From Deltaproteobacteria bacterium UBA2385 (GTDB lineage: Bacteria; Myxococcota_A; UBA796; UBA2385): a stretch of 5,264 bases of DNA. This document shows positions 1 to 4,805 of this stretch, piece after piece. Made by a program: the position numbers and the translations under genes. Under the pieces are notes generated by a model. That model saw only the letters and a list, made by a program, of their open reading frames with translations, did not search any database and was not told where the DNA came from. The first letter of the stretch is position 1; each line of letters opens with the position of its first letter. The stretch lies in the NCBI GenBank assembly GCA_002343455.1, contig DDSR01000345.1:1-5264 (forward strand). Direction: 5' to 3'.

Positions 1-23
1 TTTTTTGGATCCGCATCGAGTGG

Positions 24-938
24 TTAGCTAGTGACACCGGCGGAGGTGGCGCGGACGGCCTCGTCGAGGCTGACGCCGACGCCCGGGAAGCGCGCCCGGA
101 AGCGGCTGTCGTCGACCAGGAAGGGGCGGTCCCACTGGTACCAGGTCTCGCCGAGCTCGCTGAGCAGGGGCACGACGGGGGCGAGGGCGCGGCAGAGCCA
201 GCCGGGCAGGCGGATGAAGCGAGGCGAGGCGCCGCGGACCTGAGCGATGCGCGCGACCAGCTCGCGCGGGGGCAGGGTGTGGACCGGGAGGTGGACGATG
301 TCCTCGCTCCCCTCGTCACGGCCCAGCGCGGCCAGGCCGGCGACGACGTCGGGCACGTAGCTGAAGGCGTGGGGGGCCGAGGGATCGGCCAGCAGCAGGG
401 GGCCGGTCCAGGCGCCCAAGCGCGCCGGGGCGAAGAGGCTCTGCTCGCCGCAGCCCGGCCCGAAGAAGTCCCCGGCGCGAGCCAGGACGAAGCGCAGACC
501 CGGCTCCCGGCGCAGCCGCTCCTCCCAGCGCACCCGCACCCGCGCCTTGCGACCGGTCGCCGCGGCGGGGCTCTGCTCGGTGCGCGGGCCCTCGGTGGGC
601 CCGTAGCCGTAGAGGTTGTCCAGGCAGACCAGCTTCGCTCCGCCGGCTCGCGCCGCGGCGATGGCCCCCTCGCCCATCGCGGGGAGCTGCTCCTCCCAGG
701 CGGCGCCGCTGTACTCGCTGGGGTTCATGCAGTGGTAGACGACGGCCACGCCCTCGCCGGCCCGCGCGGCGACGGCGGGATCGCGCACATCGCCGACCAT
801 GAGCTCGACCCCGGCAGGCACGGGGCGGTCGCTGCGCCGGAGGATGAGCACGCGCAGCCCCTGGGAGAGGAGGAGCGCTGCGAGGCCGGCGCCAACCTGG
901 CCGGCGCCGAGGATGAGGTGGGTTTCGGTGCTGTTCAT
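24..938 (-). CDS. NAD-dependent epimerase/dehydratase family protein (extended SDR, atypical)
   Basis: This 304-aa protein is predicted to be a cytoplasmic NAD(P)-dependent oxidoreductase/epimerase of the extended SDR type; its substrate cannot be inferred. The N-terminal Rossmann strand and glycine-rich loop are clear (LILGAGQVGAGLA, residues 8-20). A GDVRD motif (49-53) follows, which normally contacts the adenine. The motif DNLYGYGP (107-114) and a downstream GRKARVR (129-135) match the pattern of SDR subfamilies in which the usual YxxxK is not intact: Lys131 is present, but the residue four before it is Ala127. Tyr110 or Tyr112 might substitute, which is inference. The length is normal for the family. 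The start ATG at 936-938 begins only seven residues before the beta1 strand, as expected, and is preceded only by weak GAGG/CAGG sequence. The gene is divergent from the lysR-type gene at 1001 and is a likely regulatory target of it. Family assignment is good; specific function is unknown. Confidence 0.88.
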   Translation of the reverse strand: MNSTETHLILGAGQVGAGLAALLLSQGLRVLILRRSDRPVPAGVELMVGDVRDPAVAARAGEGVAVVYHCMNPSEYSGAAWEEQLPAMGEGAIAAARAGGAKLVCLDNLYGYGPTEGPRTEQSPAAATGRKARVRVRWEERLRREPGLRFVLARAGDFFGPGCGEQSLFAPARLGAWTGPLLLADPSAPHAFSYVPDVVAGLAALGRDEGSEDIVHLPVHTLPPRELVARIAQVRGASPRFIRLPGWLCRALAPVVPLLSELGETWYQWDRPFLVDDSRFRARFPGVGVSLDEAVRATSAGVTS

Positions 939-974
939 GCCTGGGATCTACGCCTCAGCCTGGACCCCCACAAG

Positions 975-992
975 CGGCATATCCGGCATAGA
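975..992. promoter_or_regulatory. Candidate LysR-type operator in the divergent intergenic region
   Basis: The 62-bp gap (939-1000) between the divergent SDR and lysR-type genes contains a perfect 7-bp direct repeat, CGGCATA, at 975-981 and 984-990 (9-bp period). Overlapping it, positions 980-992 fit the LysR-family T-N11-A consensus, with a partly symmetric TAT/ATA core around CCGG. LysR-type regulators commonly bind such elements between themselves and a divergent target, repressing their own gene and activating the other. On the minus strand the repeat lies immediately upstream of a weak TTGTGG-N17-TAGATC promoter-like pair that would serve the SDR gene. T-N11-A is degenerate, so this is a candidate only. 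Confidence 0.35.
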
Positions 993-1000
993 CTTCATGC

Positions 1001-1951
1001 ATGACACGCATTTCAGAGCTCGACCTGAACCTCCTGCCGGTGCTGGACCGCCTGCTGGCGCGGCAGAGCGTCTCGGCCGCGGCCGCCGACCTGGGCCTCA
1101 GCCAGCCGGCGACCAGCCGGGCGCTGATCCGCCTGCGCGAGGCCCTGGGGGACGCGCTGCTGGTGCGGGCCGGCCGCGGGATGGTGCTCACCCCACGCGC
1201 CCGCGAGCTGGTCGAGCCGGTGCAGCAGGCGATGGCCGCCGCCAGCCGGGTCTTCGAGCCCGCCCCCCACTTCGACCCGGCCAGCGCCACCGGCGAGCTG
1301 ATCCTCGCCCTGGGCGAGGAGGCCGAGGCCGCCTTCGCCGACACGATCGCGCTGGCGCTCAGGGCGTTCGCGCCCGGTGTGAACCTGCGCCTGCGCGCGC
1401 TCGGGATGCACACGATCGAGGAGGCCCGCCGCGGGGCGGTCGACCTCGCGCTCAGCCCGGACCTCGCCGCCCTGCCCGGCAGCGCCGGCCGGGCGGACCT
1501 CTCCGCCTTCGTACACCGCCAGCTCTACCGCCGCCGCTGGGTCGTCGTCGCCGCTGCCGGCCGCCGCCGCAGCGTCGAGCTGGACGACTACCTCGCCGCC
1601 GACCACGTCATCGTCAGCTTCTCCGCCGGGGGCCACGGCTTCGTCGACGACCTGCTCGCCGAGCGGGGCCTGCGCCGCCGGGTGGCCGTCTCGGTGACCT
1701 CCTTCCCCAGCGCCGCCCGCCTGGTGGCCTCCAGCTCGCTGCTCTCCCTCCTCCCCGAAGAGCTGCTGCACATCAGCCCCGGCCTGGACGGCTTCCCTCC
1801 CCCGCTGCCCATCCCCGACCTGCCGATGGAGCTGATCTGGCACCCTCGACACACCACCGACGCCCGCCACCGGGCCCTGCGCGAGCGCGTGGCCCAGGCC
1901 ATCCAGGCGCGGGTCTCGTCCTGGGCGCCTCCCGCTCCCCCCGCGGGATAA
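1001..1951 (+). CDS. LysR-family transcriptional regulator
   Basis: This 316-aa protein is a LysR-type DNA-binding regulator. The N-terminal winged helix-turn-helix spans about residues 8-67: DLNLLPVLDRLLARQSVSAAAADLGLSQPATSRAL, then LREALGD and LVRAGRGMVLTPRA, all classic LysR signatures. A linker helix follows, and from about residue 98 a periplasmic-binding-protein-like effector domain that includes RRGAVDLALSP (143-153) and LYRRRWVVVAAAGR (175-188). The details resemble the NodD/NahR-like branch; the inducer is unknown. The start is forced: ATG 1001 is the first Met, an in-frame TAG lies at 989-991, and the HTH begins directly after. No Shine-Dalgarno sequence is visible before it, and the start codon lies inside the perfect palindrome TCATGCATGA (995-1004). 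The gene is divergent from the SDR gene, and its stop lies 9 bp before the signal-peptidase-like gene, so the two may be co-transcribed. Confidence 0.95.
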   Translation: MTRISELDLNLLPVLDRLLARQSVSAAAADLGLSQPATSRALIRLREALGDALLVRAGRGMVLTPRARELVEPVQQAMAAASRVFEPAPHFDPASATGELILALGEEAEAAFADTIALALRAFAPGVNLRLRALGMHTIEEARRGAVDLALSPDLAALPGSAGRADLSAFVHRQLYRRRWVVVAAAGRRRSVELDDYLAADHVIVSFSAGGHGFVDDLLAERGLRRRVAVSVTSFPSAARLVASSSLLSLLPEELLHISPGLDGFPPPLPIPDLPMELIWHPRHTTDARHRALRERVAQAIQARVSSWAPPAPPAG

Positions 1952-1960
1952 CCCCTCGGG

Positions 1961-2545
1961 ATGCGTCGGCTCCTCCCCCGCCTGCTGCTCCTCCTCCTGG
2001 CCCTGCTGTTGCTGGCCGTGCTTCTCCCGCTGCGGATCGTCGCCGACGACGAGATGAGCCCGGGCCTGCAGCGCGGCGACCTGATCTGGGTGCTGCCGGT
2101 GGCCCCGCTGCGCGGCGACGTGGTGGTCCTGGACGATCCGCTGGATCCGGGGCGGACGATCCTGCGCCGCACCCTGGTCGGCGCCGAGGGCAAGGTCAGC
2201 TGGGACGACAGCGGCGTGCGGGTCGGCGGCAAGCGGGTGCGGCAGACAGACATGGGGATGCTGGAGGGCGATCGGCTGGTCGAGGAGCTGATCTGGTCGA
2301 AGCCGCCGGCGCGGGAGAAGACCTGGCGGGTGCGCCTGCGCAAGCAGCCCGCCCCCTGGCTGGCCGAGGAGCTCGTGGTGCCCGAGGGCCACTGGTACCT
2401 GCTGGCCGACGATCGGGACCGCGCCCTGGACTCCCGCAGCTTCGGGACCGTGCCCGAGGCCGACCTCGAGGGGGTCGTCCGCCTGCGGGTCGGACCTCCG
2501 GACGCCTGGCGGCCCTGGTTCGAGTTTTTGACCGGCTGGGAATGA
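1961..2545 (+). CDS. Signal peptidase I-like membrane protein (S26 family), catalytic Ser and Lys both replaced
   Basis: This 194-aa protein is homologous to bacterial type I signal peptidase (LepB/SipS). A Leu-rich segment (residues 8-24) after several Arg residues predicts one N-terminal membrane anchor with the rest exported, as in Gram-positive-type short enzymes. Conserved boxes are recognisable: MSPGLQRGDLIWV (32-44, box B), RGDVVVLDDP (51-60, box C), ILRRTLVGAEGKV (67-79, box D) and WYLLADDRDRALDSRSFGTV (145-164, box E). The canonical nucleophile in SMxPTL is Glu31 here, and the general-base Lys of the KR pair is Arg69. The box E GDN is ADD, although DSR (157-159) is kept. The protein is therefore probably not an active peptidase and may be a binding or assembly factor; this is inference. 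There is no Shine-Dalgarno sequence. The start lies 9 bp after the lysR stop, so reinitiation after lysR is possible. Family call is strong; function is unknown. Confidence 0.85.
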   Translation: MRRLLPRLLLLLLALLLLAVLLPLRIVADDEMSPGLQRGDLIWVLPVAPLRGDVVVLDDPLDPGRTILRRTLVGAEGKVSWDDSGVRVGGKRVRQTDMGMLEGDRLVEELIWSKPPAREKTWRVRLRKQPAPWLAEELVVPEGHWYLLADDRDRALDSRSFGTVPEADLEGVVRLRVGPPDAWRPWFEFLTGWE

Positions 2546-2574
2546 CAAGCGCGGACCACTCCCGCGTATAGAAT
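2542..2574 (+). promoter_or_regulatory. Possible promoter for the TIGR01777-type SDR gene
   Basis: The AT-rich octamer TATAGAAT (2567-2574) stands out in GC-rich surroundings. Its last six bases, TAGAAT (2569-2574), match the sigma-70 -10 consensus at five of six positions. An ATGACA (2542-2547) could act as a poorly spaced -35 element, which makes the promoter weak or factor-dependent. Transcription would be expected to begin about 7 nt after the hexamer, at the second in-frame ATG (2582). This would give a leaderless mRNA, in keeping with the absence of any Shine-Dalgarno sequence. It is a pattern-based prediction only. Confidence 0.3.
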
Positions 2575-3472
2575 GCTCCCGATGTTCCCAGTCCTTCTCA
2601 GCGGGGCCAGTGGCCTGGTCGGGACGGCGCTCACGCGGCGCCGGCCGATGGTCTCGTTGACCCGCACCGAGCAGGGTCAACAGCTGCCCTGGTGGTCGCC
2701 CCTGACCGGCGAGCTGCAGGACCGCGGGCAGCAGTTCGACGCGGCCGTCCACCTCGCCGGCGCGGGCGTGGCCGATCGACGCTGGACCGAGGACTGGAAG
2801 GCCCAGATCCGGGACTCGCGGGTGCGGGGGACCCGGACGCTGGTCGACTGGATGGCCTCCGTGCCGCCCGAGCGGCGGCCTCGACGCCTGGTCTCCGCCA
2901 GCGCGGTCGGCTTCTACGGGGACCGGGGCGACGAGATCCTCTCCGAGAGCAGCGAGGCCGGCACCGGCTTCCTGGCCGAGGTCTGCCAGGCCTGGGAGGC
3001 CGAGGTCTGCAAGGCCGAGGCGCTGGGCGTGCGCACGGTGCGCGTGCGCATCGGCGTGGTGCTCTCGGCCGAGGGCGGGGCCCTGGAGCGGATGGTCCCG
3101 GCCTTCAAGATGGGCGCCGGGGGACCGCTGGGCACCGGTCGGCAGTGGTTCCCCTGGGTCCACCTCGACGACCTGGTGGAGATCATCCTGCTCAGCCTGG
3201 ACGCCGAGTCGCCCCCCGCGGTGATCAACGCGGTCGCCCCCGGCGTCTGCCGGCAGGGCGACTTCGCCCGCACGCTGGGCGCGGTCCTGCACCGCCCCGC
3301 CTTCATGCCCGCCCCCGCCTCGGCGCTGCGCCTGGCGATGGGCCGACAGATGGCCGACGAGATCCTGCTCTCCTCGCAGCGGCTGGCGCCCAGCGTGGCG
3401 CAGGAGGCCCTGGGCTTCCGCTTCGCCTGGCCCGAGCTCGAGCCTGCGCTGAAGGCGGCGCTGAGCCGCTGA
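2573..3472 (+). CDS. TIGR01777 family NAD-binding epimerase-like protein (YfcH / SDR39U1 type)
   Basis: This protein (299 aa from the first ATG) belongs to the TIGR01777 family of SDR-like NAD(P)-binding proteins with a C-terminal DUF1731 region. Members include E. coli YfcH and eukaryotic SDR39U1, whose physiological reaction is not established. Diagnostic motifs run the full length: LLSGASGLVG (8-17, nucleotide-binding loop), HLAGAGVADRRWT (60-72), SRVRGTRTLVD (82-92), SASAVGFYGDRGD (108-120), FLAEVCQAWE (133-142), GGPLGTGRQWFPWVHLDDLV (183-202), NAVAPG (219-224) and the DUF1731 signature LHRPAFMPAP through LSSQRLAP (239-273). Coordinates give the longest frame, but ATG 2582 is the likelier start: it places Met exactly six residues before the Gly of the loop, as in relatives, and follows a -10-like element. 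The first helix after the loop is about five residues shorter than usual. It follows the signal-peptidase-like gene by 27 bp. Confidence 0.93.
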   Translation: MLPMFPVLLSGASGLVGTALTRRRPMVSLTRTEQGQQLPWWSPLTGELQDRGQQFDAAVHLAGAGVADRRWTEDWKAQIRDSRVRGTRTLVDWMASVPPERRPRRLVSASAVGFYGDRGDEILSESSEAGTGFLAEVCQAWEAEVCKAEALGVRTVRVRIGVVLSAEGGALERMVPAFKMGAGGPLGTGRQWFPWVHLDDLVEIILLSLDAESPPAVINAVAPGVCRQGDFARTLGAVLHRPAFMPAPASALRLAMGRQMADEILLSSQRLAPSVAQEALGFRFAWPELEPALKAALSR

Positions 3473-3487
3473 GCGGGCGCGGGGGCC

Positions 3488-4267
3488 TCAGCCGGTGAGC
3501 TGAAGCTGGGTGAAGCCGAAGCGCACCTTCAGGGTCAGGTTCTCCTCGGAGACCTCGATCGCGACGTCCTGCACGCCCATCTGGAGTTTGAGCGGGCCGC
3601 CGGCCGGGGAGACGAGCTCTTCGAGCTGATCCTTGCGCAGGATGGGCACCCGCGCGAAGCGCTGGATCTGCTGCTCGAGGATCATGGCGGCGCCGCGGTT
3701 GAGCAGCTTGAGCACGGCGTGGTCGCCGAGGTCGATCGCCGGGTCTTCGATCGTGCCGATCACGGCCCGGTCGGTCTGGTCGTACTGGATCTGGCCCAGG
3801 TGGCAGGTGGCGCCCAGGCGCTTGACCAGCGTGAAGGGGAACTCGATGTTGCTGCGCAGCAGCCGGGCCCGGCCGCTGACGGTGGCCCGGACGTGAGCGT
3901 CCACGCCGATCTTCTGGTGGGCGTAGTGGAACTCCGTGCCCTTGTCGTCGACCTCGAGCTTCCAGTCGCCCTCGACCGTGACGACGTCACGAAGGGTCTT
4001 GTAGACCTGCCCGCGACGCCGGCCCCAGATGTCCGAGGCGCGGCGCCGGGCCCGATCGACCACCGGTGGCGGCTGCCGGTCTTCCAGCAGGGCGACCACC
4101 TTCTCCTTGACCTGGAGCTGCTGGACGCCCTGGTGAACCAGCGCGCCGAGCTCGAACTCCCCCTTCTGCACGGTCAGGGGGAGGGCCGCCTTGACCAGGT
4201 CGTCCCAGAGCGACTTGCCGATCGAGAGCGAGAGGTGGAATCCATCGCCGAGCTGCTTCTGTGCCAT
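3488..4267 (-). CDS. Conserved-looking hypothetical protein, beta-rich, function unknown
   Basis: I do not recognise this 259-aa protein. It has no signal peptide or membrane segment, so it is predicted to be cytoplasmic. Residues 1-60 open with an amphipathic stretch (FHLSLSIGKSLWDDLVKAALPL), then ELGALVHQGVQQLQVKEKV. A very basic Arg-rich linker follows (72-93). Residues 95-185 contain alternating hydrophobic/polar segments typical of beta strands (GDWKLEVDD, VDAHVRATVSGRARLL). The end again alternates (LKLQMGVQDVAIEVSEENLTLKVRFGF, 226-252). This alternation loosely recalls lipid-binding TULIP-like folds such as YceB/DUF1439, but that is a weak guess. The start ATG (4265-4267) is supported by GGAGG (complement of 4272-4276). 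That site lies in a hairpin downstream of the ndk stop, 48 bp away, suggesting an operon and translational coupling with ndk. It converges with the TIGR01777 gene, with 15 bp between stops. Confidence 0.8.
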   Translation of the reverse strand: MAQKQLGDGFHLSLSIGKSLWDDLVKAALPLTVQKGEFELGALVHQGVQQLQVKEKVVALLEDRQPPPVVDRARRRASDIWGRRRGQVYKTLRDVVTVEGDWKLEVDDKGTEFHYAHQKIGVDAHVRATVSGRARLLRSNIEFPFTLVKRLGATCHLGQIQYDQTDRAVIGTIEDPAIDLGDHAVLKLLNRGAAMILEQQIQRFARVPILRKDQLEELVSPAGGPLKLQMGVQDVAIEVSEENLTLKVRFGFTQLQLTG

Positions 4268-4270
4268 CGA

Positions 4271-4304
4271 GCCTCCGTCGGGGGAGAATAGCCCCGGCGG
4301 AGGC
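4271..4304 (-). promoter_or_regulatory. Inverted repeat masking the ribosome-binding site of the 259-aa gene
   Basis: Arms at 4271-4283 and 4292-4304 pair over 13 positions with a single interruption (4278/4297, a C-A mismatch in the minus-strand RNA) around an 8-nt loop. In the ndk mRNA the hairpin begins 11 nt after the ndk stop codon. Its 3' arm contains the GGAGG Shine-Dalgarno sequence (4272-4276) of the downstream gene and ends 3 nt before that ATG. No U-tract follows, so an intrinsic terminator is unlikely. A ribosome terminating on ndk would overlap the 5' arm and could open the stem, making translation of the downstream gene depend on ndk translation. The pairing is seen directly; the function is inferred. 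Confidence 0.55.
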
Positions 4305-4315
4305 CATGGCGAGGC

Positions 4316-4735
4316 TCAGTGCAGCTCGGTGCCGCGAAAGAACCAGGCGATCTCGGTGGCGGCGGTGTCCGGAGCGTCCGAGCCGTGCACGGCGTTCTCG
4401 CCGATGCTGTCGGCGTAGAGCTTGCGCAGGGTGCCCTCGGCGGCCTGGGCGGGGTTGGTGGCGCCCATGATCTCGCGGTTGCGCAGGATGGCGTTCTCGC
4501 CCTCGAGCACCAGCACGACGCAGGGGCCGCTGCTCATGAAGGCGGTCAGCTCGGCGAAGAAGGGCCGGCCGGCGTGCACGGCGTAGAAGCCCTCGGCCTC
4601 GCGCAGGCTCATGTGGACCTTGCGCATCCCGCAGATCCGCAGCCCCTCGGACTCGAAGCGGGCGAGGATCTTGCCGACCAGGTTCTTGCGGGTGGCGTCG
4701 GGCTTGATGATGGAGAAGGTGCGCTCGATGGCCAT
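4316..4735 (-). CDS. ndk: Nucleoside diphosphate kinase
   Basis: Ndk transfers the gamma-phosphate of ATP to other NDPs/dNDPs through a phosphohistidine, balancing nucleotide pools in the cytoplasm. The 139-aa length is typical of the bacterial enzyme. Hallmarks are all in place: [11 protein letters not shown] (4-14) with nucleotide-binding Lys11, Tyr51 in GFYAVH, Arg85/Arg87 and GATNP (91-95), Arg104 in GTLRKLYA, Asn114, and the active-site NAVHGSD (114-120) with catalytic His117. The usual Ser after HGSD is Ala121, a tolerated variation. The start ATG (4733-4735) is confirmed by the conserved N-terminus and a GGAGG site (complement of 4742-4746) six bases upstream. The Pro-rich repeat protein ends 70 bp upstream on the same strand, and the 259-aa unknown gene follows 48 bp downstream. 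No clear promoter is visible in the 70-bp gap, so co-transcription with the upstream gene is possible. Confidence 0.98.
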   Translation of the reverse strand: MAIERTFSIIKPDATRKNLVGKILARFESEGLRICGMRKVHMSLREAEGFYAVHAGRPFFAELTAFMSSGPCVVLVLEGENAILRNREIMGATNPAQAAEGTLRKLYADSIGENAVHGSDAPDTAATEIAWFFRGTELH

Positions 4736-4805
4736 CGTGGGCCTCCAGGGGTGGGGGTGGAGAGGCGCCGCCGCTAACGCGGGAGCCCCTCACGCGCCCG
4801 GCCCC

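Noticed and set aside
7..12. GGATCC (BamHI site) next to a T-run as a sign of cloning artefact
   Set aside because: A single six-base site is expected by chance, and no vector sequence is visible.
2057..2059. Ser33 as an alternative nucleophile in the signal-peptidase-like protein
   Set aside because: It lies two residues after the canonical position, on the other side of the conserved Met, and the matching Lys is also absent; active geometry is unlikely.
799..2571. Long plus-strand open frame (590 codons) overlapping the lysR-type and signal-peptidase-like genes
   Set aside because: The product is Arg/Pro/Gly/Ala-rich with no domain, and it overlaps genuine genes in another frame; it is a compositional shadow.
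1013..3292. Very long minus-strand open frame (759 codons) opposite the lysR-type, signal-peptidase-like and TIGR01777 genes
   Set aside because: It is antisense to three genes with clear homology. Its translation is low-complexity Gly/Ala/Arg/Gln-rich, and long stop-free antisense frames are expected at this GC content.
3460..3495. Short inverted repeats around the convergent stops (CCGC-TGA-GCGG at 3466-3476; CTCA-N5-TGAG just after)
   Set aside because: Stems are only 4 bp and no T-tract follows on either strand, so no intrinsic terminator can be supported.
4373..4375. Ala121 in place of the Ser after HGSD in Ndk
   Set aside because: All core catalytic and nucleotide-binding residues are present, and variation at this position does not by itself suggest loss of function.
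3987..4793. Minus-strand frame overlapping ndk and the 259-aa gene, with an ATG at 4305-4307 inside the ndk-downstream gap
   Set aside because: It lies out of frame with both supported genes, has low-complexity basic composition, and has no ribosome-binding site of its own.
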